This document shows, one piece after another, positions 55,659-64,000 of a stretch of DNA of 64,000 nucleotides (position 1 is the first letter of the stretch; each line of letters opens with the position of its first letter). Source of the stretch: Mycobacteroides abscessus ATCC 19977 (lineage in GTDB: Bacteria; Actinomycetota; Actinomycetes; Mycobacteriales; Mycobacteriaceae); contig NC_010397.1 of assembly GCF_000069185.1 (NCBI RefSeq), positions 3,286,001 to 3,350,000 of the forward strand. The letters run 5' to 3'. The position numbers and the translations under genes were made by a program. The notes beneath the pieces were generated by a model, which worked only from the letters and a program-made list of their open reading frames with translations, was not told the origin of the DNA and did not search any database.

Positions 55659-56672
55659 CTACAGGAAGCTGGCGATCCGATCGCCAGTCGCCGAGGTGGA
55701 CAGCTTCTCCTCACCGCGGGTGGCCAGATGCTGCTCGACAGCCCTTTCGACACGGGCCGCGGCCTCGGTCTCGCCCAGGTGATCCAGCAGCAGCGAGACC
55801 GACACGATCGCGGCGGTGGGATCGGCGATCCCCTGGCCCGCGATATCGGGTGCGCTGCCGTGGACGGGCTCGAACATCGACGGGTTCTTACCCGAGCCGT
55901 CGATGTTTCCGCTTGCGGCCAAACCGATTCCACCGGTGACGGCGGCCGTCAGGTCGGTGATGATATCGCCGAACAGGTTGTCGGTGACGATGACGTCGAA
56001 CCGTCCCGGATCGGTCACCATGTGGATGGTCGCGGCATCGATGTGCTGATAGGAAACCTGCACATCGGGGTACTCCGCGGCGACTTCGTTGACCGTGCGC
56101 GTCCACAACGTGCCCGCGTACTTGAGCACGTTGTTCTTGTGCACCAGCGTCAGGTTCTTGCTACGGGCCTCGGCACGCTCGAATGCGTTACGCACCACGC
56201 GCTCCACCCCGAATCGGGTGTTGAGGCTGACCTCGGTGGCCACCTCATGCGGGGTATCGACACGGATCGCACCGCCGTTGCCGGTGTACGGCCCCTCAGT
56301 GCCCTCGCGCACCACGACCAAGTCGATGGCGGGGTTCCCCGCCAGCGGGCCGGTGACACCGGGGTACAGCTTGGCCGGTCGCAGATTGATGTGGTGGTCC
56401 AGCGCGAAGCGGGTGTTCAACAGCAGCCCCCGCTCCAACACACCGCTGGGGACCGCCGGATCGCCAATGGCGCCAAGCAGAATGGCGTCGTGTCCGCGTA
56501 GCTCATCGAGCACCGAGTCGGGCATCAGCTCGCCGGTCGCCAGGTAGCGGCGAGCACCCAAGTCGTATTCGGTCTTGTCGACGCCCGGCAGTACCGCATC
56601 CAGCACCTTCACGGCCTCGCCGATGACCTCAGGACCGATGCCATCACCGGCGATGATCGCGAGTTTGGTCAT
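55659..56672 (-). CDS. leuB: 3-isopropylmalate dehydrogenase
   Basis: 337 residues. [13 protein letters not shown], the substrate-binding Arg region and [10 protein letters not shown] with the metal-binding Asp identify LeuB, the NAD-dependent decarboxylating step of leucine synthesis. Its ATG overlaps the serA stop (ATGA). Confidence 0.97.
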   Translation of the reverse strand: MTKLAIIAGDGIGPEVIGEAVKVLDAVLPGVDKTEYDLGARRYLATGELMPDSVLDELRGHDAILLGAIGDPAVPSGVLERGLLLNTRFALDHHINLRPAKLYPGVTGPLAGNPAIDLVVVREGTEGPYTGNGGAIRVDTPHEVATEVSLNTRFGVERVVRNAFERAEARSKNLTLVHKNNVLKYAGTLWTRTVNEVAAEYPDVQVSYQHIDAATIHMVTDPGRFDVIVTDNLFGDIITDLTAAVTGGIGLAASGNIDGSGKNPSMFEPVHGSAPDIAGQGIADPTAAIVSVSLLLDHLGETEAAARVERAVEQHLATRGEEKLSTSATGDRIASFL

Positions 56673-58258
56673 GAAAGATCCACCAGCTCAAGGGTCGTCG
56701 CGCCGACGGCGGCACGGATCTCGTCCAGCACGGCATCCGGAGCAGTGCGATCAATGCGCAGGATGATGGTGGCTGCCGCACCGGAGGCGTCCTGGCTCAG
56801 CTGCGCGGCCTGGATGTTCACCTCGGCGCCACCCAGCACGGTGCCGATCTTGCCCAGGGCGCCCGGCACGTCCGCGTAGTTGATGACGAGGTTGACGCCC
56901 TCGGCACGCAGATCGAAGTTGCGACCGTTGATCTGGACGATCTTTTGCACCAGTTGCGGGCCTGACAAGGTGCCGGCGACGTTGATCACGGAGCCGTCGG
57001 CATACACGGCGCGCACATCGACGACACTGCGGTGGTTCGGGCTCTCGGTGGCCGTGGTGATCTCCGCACTCACGCCACGCTCTTCGGCGATCGACGGAGC
57101 GTTCACGAACGTCACCTGGTCCTCGATCACCGACGAGAACAGTCCACGCAACGCGGAAAGCTTCAGCACCGCAACATCTTCGGAAGCCAACTCACCGCGG
57201 ACATCAACCGACAACGAGGTAGGCAGCTGCTCGGAAACGGCTCCGATGAGCACGCCGAGCTTGCGCACCACCTCAAGCCACGGCGCCACCTCTTCGCTGA
57301 CGACGCCCCCGCCGACGTTGACGGCGTCCGGCACGAACTCGCCCGCCAGGGCCAGCTGCACGCTTGCGGCCACGTCGGTGCCCGCGCGATCCTGCGCCTC
57401 GCTGGTGGAGGCGCCCAGGTGCGGGGTCACCACCACCTGGTCGAGTTCGAACAGCGGGCTGTCGGTGCACGGCTCGGTGGAGAACACGTCGAGGCCGGCG
57501 CCGCGGACGTGACCACTACGAATGGCATCGGCCAGGGCTGCCTCGTCGATGAGCCCACCGCGCGCGGCATTGACGATGATGACACCCGGCTTGGTCTTGG
57601 CGAGGGCCTCCTTGCCGATCAGGCCCGCGGTCTCCGGCGTCTTGGGCAGGTGCACCGAAATGAAATCTGCCCGACCCAAAAGTTCGTCGAGTGTCAGCAG
57701 TTCGATACCGAGCTGGGCAGCACGAGCGGCCGAGACGTAGGGGTCGTACGCGACGATGTGCGTGCCGAACGCGGCGAGCCGCTGCGCGAACAACTGCCCG
57801 ATGCGGCCCAGGCCCACGACGCCGACGGTCTTACCGAATATCTCGGTGCCGTTGAACGACGAGCGCTTCCAGGTGTGCGCCTTGAGCGAGGCGTCAGCCG
57901 CCGGGATCTGCCGCGCGGTGGCCAGCAGCAGGGTCACGGCGTGCTCGGCCGCGCTGTGGATGTTCGAGGTGGGGGCGTTGACCACCAGAACACCACGGGC
58001 AGTGGCGGCCTTGACGTCGACATTGTCGAGTCCGACGCCGGCACGCGCGACGATCTTGAGCTTGGTTCCGGCGGCCAGCACCTCGGCGTCAACCGTGGTG
58101 GCCGAGCGCACCAGAAGCGCATCAGCCTCGGGTACCGCGGCCAGCAGCGCGGGGCGGTCAGGGCCATCGACCCAGCGCACCTCCACACCATCTCCGAGTG
58201 CTTCGACGGTCGACGGGGCAAGTTTGTCGGCAATCAACACGACTGGACGTTCGCTCAC
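56669..58258 (-). CDS. serA: D-3-phosphoglycerate dehydrogenase
   Basis: 529 residues, the long actinobacterial type. NAD motif GLGRIGQ near residue 150, catalytic His in HLGAST, then the intervening ASB domain and a C-terminal ACT domain (about 455-529) that binds serine. First step of serine synthesis. Leaderless GTG with TAGGCT 8 nt upstream. Confidence 0.97.
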   Translation of the reverse strand: MSERPVVLIADKLAPSTVEALGDGVEVRWVDGPDRPALLAAVPEADALLVRSATTVDAEVLAAGTKLKIVARAGVGLDNVDVKAATARGVLVVNAPTSNIHSAAEHAVTLLLATARQIPAADASLKAHTWKRSSFNGTEIFGKTVGVVGLGRIGQLFAQRLAAFGTHIVAYDPYVSAARAAQLGIELLTLDELLGRADFISVHLPKTPETAGLIGKEALAKTKPGVIIVNAARGGLIDEAALADAIRSGHVRGAGLDVFSTEPCTDSPLFELDQVVVTPHLGASTSEAQDRAGTDVAASVQLALAGEFVPDAVNVGGGVVSEEVAPWLEVVRKLGVLIGAVSEQLPTSLSVDVRGELASEDVAVLKLSALRGLFSSVIEDQVTFVNAPSIAEERGVSAEITTATESPNHRSVVDVRAVYADGSVINVAGTLSGPQLVQKIVQINGRNFDLRAEGVNLVINYADVPGALGKIGTVLGGAEVNIQAAQLSQDASGAAATIILRIDRTAPDAVLDEIRAAVGATTLELVDLS

Positions 58259-58266
58259 GTCGTCAC

Positions 58267-58272
58267 AGCCTA
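58267..58272 (-). promoter_or_regulatory. -10 box of serA-leuB
   Basis: TAGGCT on the minus strand, 8 nt from GTG 58258. Confidence 0.5.
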
Positions 58273-58307
58273 GTGCGGACCATCAGGAGGCTTACATCAC
58301 ACCTGGT

Positions 58308-59090
58308 CTAGTACCCGATCTGCGTCGCCACCGCGCGTAGTGCCGTGATATCGGGATTGGGGTGAAATGCGCGGATAAGTTCGTCGGTGAGCGGCTTCCG
58401 GTCCATGACCTGTTGCACGGCGGACTCGGGTACAACATGGCCCTGCGCCGGGTACAACCAGTCCAGTTCCTTGGATGCGTGCCAGTCGATCAGCGGATCG
58501 AATAAGTGCTCACCTCCATCGCCGTGGTACCCCCACTGCGTGCGCTCCGGGTTGCCGTGGCGCCATGCGACGTCCGCGGGGCCGCGCCAGACACAAACGG
58601 TCATTTGTGGAGCGCCGTCGTAGTAGCCGTAGAGATCGGGGTTTTTCAGATCCGACCTAAACCGCTCCGGCAGATCACCGACCAGACCCGGCCAGTAATC
58701 GTCCTCGTTGTAGGTACTCAAATCCGATTCATGGTCGAAGCCCCGGAGGAAAACACCGTCAGTGGCCGAGAAGACGATCGACCACTCGTCGCCTCCCCCG
58801 TTCTGGTACTTCACAAGATCGTCACCGGAACGCCAATTCGGTTGGTAGACAGTGCCGATATCGTCCCTGGCGAGAGCTCGGCCCTCGACCAAGGCGTCGA
58901 GCAGCGCGACTACGCGACATCGTCTGCGCAACTCCGCGGAATCCGGAAGCTTCCCGGCGAACTCCACAACACTGGCGCCGCCCTCCGCCTTGTGCGCAGA
59001 TTTGGGGGCAGAGCATGCGGGGATAGCCTGGCCCGACAAGGCAACTGCACTTGCCACAAGCCACCCGCGCCGACTGATCATCACGGCCAC
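58308..59090 (-). CDS. Hypothetical Tat-type lipoprotein
   Basis: 260 residues. SRRGWLVASAVALSG is a twin-Arg leader, and IPACS a lipobox (Cys26). The mature part is rich in Trp and Asp (DDYWPGLVGDLP, WRHGNPERTQWGYHGDG) with no domain I know. Leaderless GTG with TAGGCT 6 nt upstream fixes the start. Confidence 0.65.
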   Translation of the reverse strand: MAVMISRRGWLVASAVALSGQAIPACSAPKSAHKAEGGASVVEFAGKLPDSAELRRRCRVVALLDALVEGRALARDDIGTVYQPNWRSGDDLVKYQNGGGDEWSIVFSATDGVFLRGFDHESDLSTYNEDDYWPGLVGDLPERFRSDLKNPDLYGYYDGAPQMTVCVWRGPADVAWRHGNPERTQWGYHGDGGEHLFDPLIDWHASKELDWLYPAQGHVVPESAVQQVMDRKPLTDELIRAFHPNPDITALRAVATQIGY

Positions 59091-59342
59091 ACGTGCAGCC
59101 TAGCCGCCTTCAGGCAAACAGCCAGCACTCCGGGCCAGCCGCCAACCGGAGAGTGTGGGTGACTGGCTCCCTAACGTCACTTGTGGTGGGGTATCCATGC
59201 GGTGGTCCCGTGGGCGTGTATTCGGGTGGTCCAACCGTGGCCTAGGAGGCGGCGTGAACCCGGTGCACTTCCTCTCCGGCTGAGCAATATCGTGTCGATT
59301 ATCGCGCTGGCCTCCGGAAATTCCGACCAGGGTTGCCTTCAT
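59091..59342. other. Intergenic region, 252 bp, no convincing gene
   Basis: Apart from the -10 box at its left end I see only short frames. An 80-codon minus-strand frame (59100-59342) has skewed Pro/Arg composition and no ribosome binding site, so it may be decayed coding DNA. Confidence 0.4.
59097..59102 (-). promoter_or_regulatory. -10 box of the hypothetical lipoprotein gene
   Basis: TAGGCT on the minus strand, 6 nt from GTG 59090. Confidence 0.5.
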
Positions 59343-59795
59343 TTAAACGACGCCGCGGGTTCCGCGTGTGTGCGGCGGTGCGCTGCGTATGGCGTAGGCC
59401 GCCGCGGCGCTGGCCGCGGTGAAGACGCTGTAGCTCAGCGGCACTTCGGCGCCAAGTGACAGCGCCATCGCTATTCCAAATGTTATGAGCAGCAAGCAAC
59501 TCACCGCGCCGACCAGACTGGGCTTCCATCCGATCAGAAGCAGAATCCCCAGGATCACTTCGGCGGCGGTGGACGCCCATGCAATCACCGTCAACGGCCA
59601 TCCAGAAACAAATGGAATCATCTGGTTGACGTAGGCGGCGAAAGAAGCCATGTTTCCCCAGGTCCCCTGTCCGAACGGCTCCCACCACCCGAAGCGGTCG
59701 GCAACGGCGGACAGAAAGGCCGCCGCGAGCGACACGCGTAGCGCTACCTCGACGAGCCGGATCCGATCAATCTTGTGCATGGACTCTCTTTTCAT
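59343..59795 (-). CDS. DoxX-family membrane protein
   Basis: 150 residues with four helices; ALRVSLAAAFLSAVADRFGWW and AEVILGILLLIGW fit DoxX. Mycobacterial DoxX works with superoxide dismutase and thiol stress proteins. ATG 59795 overlaps the cupin stop (ATGA), indicating coupling. Confidence 0.8.
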   Translation of the reverse strand: MKRESMHKIDRIRLVEVALRVSLAAAFLSAVADRFGWWEPFGQGTWGNMASFAAYVNQMIPFVSGWPLTVIAWASTAAEVILGILLLIGWKPSLVGAVSCLLLITFGIAMALSLGAEVPLSYSVFTAASAAAAYAIRSAPPHTRGTRGVV

Positions 59796-60241
59796 CTCCG
59801 GCTCGGCGGCGCAGTTGCGGTGTCATCGAGGGTGAGTGGGCCGTCTCCGGTATCGAGCAGGAAGACCGCTAGTAATTCCGCAGGTTCTGTGGCGCTGGCA
59901 TTTTCACTGATCGTGTGGTGCGCGCCGGGGGCTTCATGCCAGGTCTCCCCCGCGTGATAGACACGCGCAGGCTCTGCGTCAACTTGGCTGCGAATCGCTC
60001 CGGAAACCACATAGGCCATGATGAACGCGGACTTCGCGTGATGGTGGGCTTCACTTTTTGTTCCCGGCGGATAGCTGACAGTAACTGATATCAATGATTT
60101 GCCTGGCACGTTGGTCTGTTGATCGAATACTTGTCGGACGACAGGGCTTTCGCCCGCATTCTGCGGTGCGGGCTCGGCACAGGCTGTTGGCGCGAGCATC
60201 ACGGCAACGCCCAGAGTTACGGGTAGAATCTTCAGAGTCAT
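59792..60241 (-). CDS. Cupin-domain lipoprotein
   Basis: 149 residues. A short leader ends in the lipobox PTAC (Cys21). The cupin has HHH (EAHHHAKSA) and later a His in EAPGAHHTI, a metal site. Possibly an extracytoplasmic metal-binding or dioxygenase-like protein; coupled to DoxX. Confidence 0.8.
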   Translation of the reverse strand: MTLKILPVTLGVAVMLAPTACAEPAPQNAGESPVVRQVFDQQTNVPGKSLISVTVSYPPGTKSEAHHHAKSAFIMAYVVSGAIRSQVDAEPARVYHAGETWHEAPGAHHTISENASATEPAELLAVFLLDTGDGPLTLDDTATAPPSRR

Positions 60242-60303
60242 TTGGCCTCAACCTCTTTCGAATCGACATGGTGAACTGAGTACGACCAGGTAGCACCGCG
60301 ACC

Positions 60304-61248
60304 CTAGACAGCCGCTATTTGGACGATCGTCTTGCCGGGAGTCTTTCGATCGATATCGAAGGCGCTCAACGCATCCTCAAGGGGGATTACCGATCCGATG
60401 TTCTGACGGATTCGCCCGTCGCGCAGTTTGTTCTCCAAGATAGTGAGCTGTCTGCGGTCCGCCTCAACGACAAAGAAAACGGCCCGTGCGCCCTCGGGGA
60501 TGACACGCGGGGGTTCGGCGATGGTGATCAACGCGCCTCCGGCACGCACCAGTTGCGCTGAGCGATCGAGGATCTCCCCACCAATCACATCGAATACAAC
60601 GTCGACCTGGCCGATGTCTTCGAGTGTGTCAGTGGTCAGGTCGACGAAATCGTCGGCTTTTAGGCCCAAGACCTGATCACGTTGGCCGCCGCGTCCGGTG
60701 CCGATGACGTGAGCTCCCGCCTCGTGTGCAAGCTGCACGGCCACAGAACCGACCGCACCTGCCGCACCATGTATGAGAACGCTCTGCCCCGCGACGATGT
60801 GTCCGTGGAGGAATAGCCCTTGCCAGGCCGTCAGACCGGAAACGGGTAGGGCGGCCGCAACCGTGTGGTCCACATCGGCCGACAGAGGAGCCAGATTCCG
60901 CGCTTCCACCGCGACGTACTGCGCCAACGCGCCATTGCGCGTCCAGTCCGTGATGCCAAAGACTCGCTGCCCCACAGTCAACCCCGTTGTGCCGTAGCCT
61001 AGTTCGACCACGATGCCCGATACCTCGTGCCCTGGGATGCTCGGGCCTCGGCTCCGGCCCGAACGGTCGGCCCAGGTTCCTGGCCAATCGAGCTCCCCGG
61101 GAGTGAATCCGGCGGCGTGCACCTGGACGATGACGTCGTTCTCTGCGGCATGGGGATAGGGCACTGCCGTCAACGACAGTCCGGCCCCCTTCGCGCCCTG
61201 TTCGGCAACGATCGCTTTCATGACTTTCGCGTTACCCGGGTCCGGCAT
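60304..61248 (-). CDS. Zinc-less NADP-dependent quinone-reductase-like enzyme
   Basis: 314 residues, MDR superfamily. GAAGAVGSVAVQLA is the NADP motif; the catalytic zinc Cys/His set is absent, as in quinone oxidoreductases. ATG 61248 has AAAGGA upstream. Divergent from a LysR-type gene with operator boxes in between. Confidence 0.85.
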   Translation of the reverse strand: MPDPGNAKVMKAIVAEQGAKGAGLSLTAVPYPHAAENDVIVQVHAAGFTPGELDWPGTWADRSGRSRGPSIPGHEVSGIVVELGYGTTGLTVGQRVFGITDWTRNGALAQYVAVEARNLAPLSADVDHTVAAALPVSGLTAWQGLFLHGHIVAGQSVLIHGAAGAVGSVAVQLAHEAGAHVIGTGRGGQRDQVLGLKADDFVDLTTDTLEDIGQVDVVFDVIGGEILDRSAQLVRAGGALITIAEPPRVIPEGARAVFFVVEADRRQLTILENKLRDGRIRQNIGSVIPLEDALSAFDIDRKTPGKTIVQIAAV

Positions 61249-61296
61249 ATTCGTCCTTTCGTCCGTGTTGTCCTTCCATCACAGCCGCCGGGAGTC

Positions 61297-61344
61297 ATCT
61301 AGTCCAACAGATCTTTTTGATAGATTCCATCTACAAAACAGATG
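61297..61344. promoter_or_regulatory. Three tandem LysR-type boxes
   Basis: ATCT-N8-AGAT at 61297-61312, ATCT-N7-AGAT at 61311-61325 and again at 61329-61343. The last two fit the T-N11-A LysR motif and start 18 bp apart. They fill the divergent intergenic region next to the LysR start. Confidence 0.6.
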
Positions 61345-61354
61345 AGGGTGGCGG

Positions 61355-62263
61355 ATGGAACTTCGACAGTTGGAGCATTTCGTGGCCGTTGCTGGCGAGA
61401 TGAGCTTCTCTCGAGCCGTGCAGCGCGCCCACGTTGTTCAGTCCGCGCTGTCCACGTCGGTGGGCAAGTTGGAGAAAGAGCTCGGAGTCGAATTGTTCGA
61501 CCGAACGCGGCAACAGATCCGATTGACTCCAGCCGGAGAGCTTTTCCACACTCATGCGACCCGGGTGATTCAGGCCGCTCGGTACGCCAAAGATTCCATC
61601 GGCAACTTCCGTGGCGAGCTGACCGGCACTGTCGATCTCGGCGCACTTATTACCTTCGGCCCGTTAGATGTACCCAAAATGCTGGGCCAATTCCACCGCG
61701 AATACCCGCTGGTTCAAATCAGGCTGCGCCAAAGCCAGAGCGGCTCGAACGCATATCTTTCGGCCATCGCCGACGGAACCCTTGATCTGGCTCTCGTCTC
61801 AGCACCCGATCGGTTTCCAGCAGGCATCCAGATGCGGCTGCTGTGCCAAGAGCCCATGATGTTTGTCTGCCGACCCGACCATCGGCTGGCGCAACGACGT
61901 CACGTCACCGTCACCGAACTCGTCGACGAGCACCTTATTGGTTTTCCGCCTCAATTCAGCTTGCGCCGCATAGTGGAGGACGCCTTCACTGCTGCAGGCG
62001 TTACGGCATTCACACCGCACGAAGTCGCCCTCGAATACGCGATCGCCGCCAGTTTGGTCCATCACGGGCTGGGCACTATCTTCATGCCCGCCAGCGAAGC
62101 GGCCCAATTCCCACACCTGCGCGCGCTAGCCGTACGCCCAGCCATCATATGGAAGATCTACCTGGCCTCCGCCGAACAATCCCAGCTCGGACCAGCCAGC
62201 GCCCAACTTGCAGAACACCTCGTCGCATCGGCCCACGCTCAAACGAACTCACCCAAGACATAG
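61355..62263 (+). CDS. LysR-family transcriptional regulator
   Basis: 302 residues. N-terminal winged helix MELRQLEHFVAVAGEMSFSR, substrate-binding domain after residue 90. It presumably controls the divergent quinone-reductase-like gene, activating it in response to a small electrophile. GAGGGTG precedes the ATG. Confidence 0.93.
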   Translation: MELRQLEHFVAVAGEMSFSRAVQRAHVVQSALSTSVGKLEKELGVELFDRTRQQIRLTPAGELFHTHATRVIQAARYAKDSIGNFRGELTGTVDLGALITFGPLDVPKMLGQFHREYPLVQIRLRQSQSGSNAYLSAIADGTLDLALVSAPDRFPAGIQMRLLCQEPMMFVCRPDHRLAQRRHVTVTELVDEHLIGFPPQFSLRRIVEDAFTAAGVTAFTPHEVALEYAIAASLVHHGLGTIFMPASEAAQFPHLRALAVRPAIIWKIYLASAEQSQLGPASAQLAEHLVASAHAQTNSPKT

Positions 62264-62306
62264 GCGCTCCACTCAAGGCGAGCGAAAGCGGATGGCGACG
62301 AATGCC

Positions 62307-62339
62307 GCGCCGCCTCTGCCGTACGCGCAGAGGCGGCGC
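62307..62339. terminator. Perfect 13-bp hairpin after the LysR gene
   Basis: GCGCCGCCTCTGC (62307-62319), 7-base loop, GCAGAGGCGGCGC (62327-62339), between the LysR stop and the convergent DUF417 gene. No T-run. Confidence 0.6.
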
Positions 62340-62463
62340 AGTCGATGAGACCCTGCTATTCAGAAAGACAGTCACGGTATACGCGACGAGGATCTGTAAT
62401 GGCCCCACCTGACGCATACTGCATCCTGTTATTCATCACCCGTCCCGGGAATGGCCTGAATGG

Positions 62464-62982
62464 CTAGGTTCGCGCCTGCGTCGATGCCGCATGGTGAGTG
62501 ATTGCCTCCATGGCGTCGGCGAGGGTGAGGATCGAAACTCCCAGCAGCACGATGTCCTTGATGAGAAACTGCCCGGTCATGGACAGGAAAGGAAAGCCGC
62601 CGGCCGACGCTTCACCGACGCCTGGTGTCGTGATCAGAAACGACAACGTGCTGACGAAAAGCACTATCGCCAAAGCACTTCCGGCTAGCGACACCCGTGG
62701 ATACCAGGGCTTCACCACCAGTAATACGGCAGTGACTATCTCTACGACACCGAGGATCGATGAAAAGGTCTGGACACTGAACACGCCGTAAAGCCAACCC
62801 ATGAAGGGACTGTTGGCCACCAAGGGCTGAATGTTGAGGGCCTCGTAGGAGCAGAATTTGAATATTCCGATCCAACCGATGACGATGGCCAGCCCGTAGC
62901 GAGCCACGATATGCGCCAGAGCGCGAACGACGGGGGCATTGTTTTGGCATACGACGCTCAGCGCGTCGGTTCTGGTGGACAT
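62464..62982 (-). CDS. DUF417 (YkgB/RclC-like) membrane protein
   Basis: 172 residues, four helices; GIFKFCSYEALNIQPLVANSPF is the DUF417 signature, including the Cys. E. coli RclC, of this family, is in the reactive-chlorine response. It lies downstream of the nitroreductase on the same strand; AAAGGT precedes the ATG. Confidence 0.82.
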   Translation of the reverse strand: MSTRTDALSVVCQNNAPVVRALAHIVARYGLAIVIGWIGIFKFCSYEALNIQPLVANSPFMGWLYGVFSVQTFSSILGVVEIVTAVLLVVKPWYPRVSLAGSALAIVLFVSTLSFLITTPGVGEASAGGFPFLSMTGQFLIKDIVLLGVSILTLADAMEAITHHAASTQART

Positions 62983-63036
62983 TTTCGATACCTTTCGTAT
63001 GAGAACGTTCAGATGAATTGGGTTGCGTGATGCGGT

Positions 63037-63684
63037 TCAGGCGAAGGTGAAGAGCCTGTCGTGGTCCAACCGTGAAATCGGGTTGTTGTATGTGTTCGCG
63101 GCGTCCGGGTATCCGAGTGCCAGCAGTACCGTTGTGGTGTATCCGGTTTCTCGGATTTTGAATGCCTCATCGACAGTGGCCGGGTCGAAACCTTCCAGCG
63201 GCGTGGCATCGAAACCCAGCTCGGCGGCGGCCATCATGGTCATGCCCAACGCCAGATAGGTCTGCTTCTCCATCCAGTGGGTTAGGTCCTTGTAGCCATA
63301 GGTCCTCAGGTTCAGGAAGTCGCGGGTCATTGATTCCCACCGCGACTGCTTCGCGGGGTCCGGGAACCTGCCATCGGCTTTCTCTTTGCCGAACACCTCT
63401 TCGAGGTGGCTATCGGGCACGTCGGCCCTGGTGGTGAAGACCAGGACATGCGAGGCGTCCCGGATCTTGCCGCCGTTGTCGAGGAACCGTTCGCCCAGAT
63501 TGCCTGCGAGCCGCTCCTTGCCTTCGGGCGTGCCGAGCACGTAGTAACGACTAGCCTGCACGTTCACCGATGACGGAACCGTCCTCAGGAACCGCAACAA
63601 TTGCTGCAGGGACTCGGCCGGAATGGTCTTGCTGGAGTCGAAATATCTCGTGAGGTGCTTACTCATGAGGTTGTCGAGGTTCAT
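63037..63684 (-). CDS. Nitroreductase-family NAD(P)H oxidoreductase
   Basis: 215 residues. MSKHLTRYFD and the central helical region ending GFDATPLEGF are NfsB-like; FMN-dependent reduction of nitro or quinone compounds is expected. AAGGAAAG precedes the ATG. Confidence 0.9.
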   Translation of the reverse strand: MNLDNLMSKHLTRYFDSSKTIPAESLQQLLRFLRTVPSSVNVQASRYYVLGTPEGKERLAGNLGERFLDNGGKIRDASHVLVFTTRADVPDSHLEEVFGKEKADGRFPDPAKQSRWESMTRDFLNLRTYGYKDLTHWMEKQTYLALGMTMMAAAELGFDATPLEGFDPATVDEAFKIRETGYTTTVLLALGYPDAANTYNNPISRLDHDRLFTFA

Positions 63685-63717
63685 GTCAATTTACTTTCCT
63701 TGCAAGGTGTTTGAGCG

Positions 63718-64000
63718 TCACGCGGCGGTGCCGGCCGCCGGGATGTCGATGACGGTTTGGTTGACATTGTTGATGTAGTTGGTCAGCAGGGTCTGAACGG
63801 CGACGGTGACAATCGCCAAGATCTGCGAGTCCGCGTAGCCGGCGCCCCGCACGGCGGCCAGATCGGAATCGCCGACCTTCCCACGGGTTTCGACCACCCG
63901 CTGAGCGAAGCGCGCGACGGCGGCCCGCTTGGGGTCGATCGAGCTTCCCGATCGCGCCAGGTCGATGTCGTCGCTCGACATGCCACCGAGTTCGGCCGAT
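63718..64000 (-). CDS. Carboxymuconolactone decarboxylase (AhpD-like) family, 5' end off the right edge
   Basis: Frame is open to the window edge; the visible 93 residues are the C-terminal part, with GAGYADSQILAIVTVAVQTL and a NYINNVNQT tail typical of the family. The CxxC redox motif would lie outside the window. An internal ATG at 63981 is unlikely to be the start. Confidence 0.8.
   Translation of the reverse strand, partial: SAELGGMSSDDIDLARSGSSIDPKRAAVARFAQRVVETRGKVGDSDLAAVRGAGYADSQILAIVTVAVQTLLTNYINNVNQTVIDIPAAGTAA

Noticed and set aside
54795..56501. 568-codon plus-strand frame over the MFS gene and leuB
   Set aside because: Out of frame with the MFS protein and antisense to leuB; crosses the terminator hairpin.
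59100..59342. 80-codon minus-strand frame, possible transposase remnant
   Set aside because: No motif, no ribosome binding site and no terminal repeats; left as intergenic.

Overview
The window is chromosomal DNA of an actinobacterium of the Mycobacterium family. It is GC-rich, with frequent GTG starts and many genes that begin directly at a TANNNT -10 box (leaderless). Much of the gene order follows the Rv2923c-Rv2996c interval of M. tuberculosis, which I recall rather than searched. The absence of the PDIM locus between sepIVA and coaD, the inserted kdp operon and the dispersed 32-33 bp repeats suggest a rapid grower of the Mycobacteroides (abscessus/chelonae) type. That assignment is inference.

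Layout. 1-8.6 kb: a truncated OsmC-family gene, a small secreted protein, and a complete kdp potassium-uptake operon on the minus strand (small membrane ORF, kdpF, A, B, C, D, E) preceded by an 11-bp-periodic operator. 8.6-12.7 kb: fpg, rnc, yceD, sepIVA, coaD and an HdeD-type membrane protein. 12.7-17.2 kb: an accessory block of envelope and secreted proteins (LpqH-like lipoprotein, DUF4253, MpaB-type oxygenase, a GPLS-repeat protein, a dienelactone-hydrolase-like lipoprotein). 17.2-25.2 kb: rsmD, pyc, a VKOR/DsbA disulfide pair, a LipN-like esterase, a luciferase-like monooxygenase and a cutinase. 25.4-28.7 kb: a compact TetR / ferredoxin / cytochrome P450 / NTF2-like cassette of lower GC, the clearest candidate for acquired DNA.

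28.7-49.7 kb: the conserved housekeeping block (recG, a FakA-like DAK2 protein, rpmB, ung, thiL, ddl, gpsA, fbiD, ppk, mutT1, hupB, leuCD and its IclR-type regulator). 49.7-58.3 kb: tRNA-Glu, tRNA-Gln and gltX (the synthetase beside the two tRNAs it is expected to charge), an FAH hydrolase, a TetR regulator with tandem palindromic operators upstream of a second MpaB-type oxygenase, an MFS transporter, leuB and serA. 58.3-64 kb: a hypothetical lipoprotein and a redox/electrophile-stress type block (DoxX, cupin, quinone-reductase-like enzyme, LysR regulator with three tandem boxes, DUF417, nitroreductase, carboxymuconolactone decarboxylase cut by the right edge).

The coding density is very high and no gap exceeds 300 bases; the larger gaps are described individually. 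I saw no complete insertion sequence, prophage, CRISPR array or rRNA. I did not find a clearly novel multi-gene system. The most interesting signals are regulatory: the kdp operator array, a symmetric bidirectional leaderless promoter between thiL and a DUF3515 gene, divergent start codons overlapping in one palindrome, an rsmD gene lacking a canonical start, and the TetR and LysR operator arrays.
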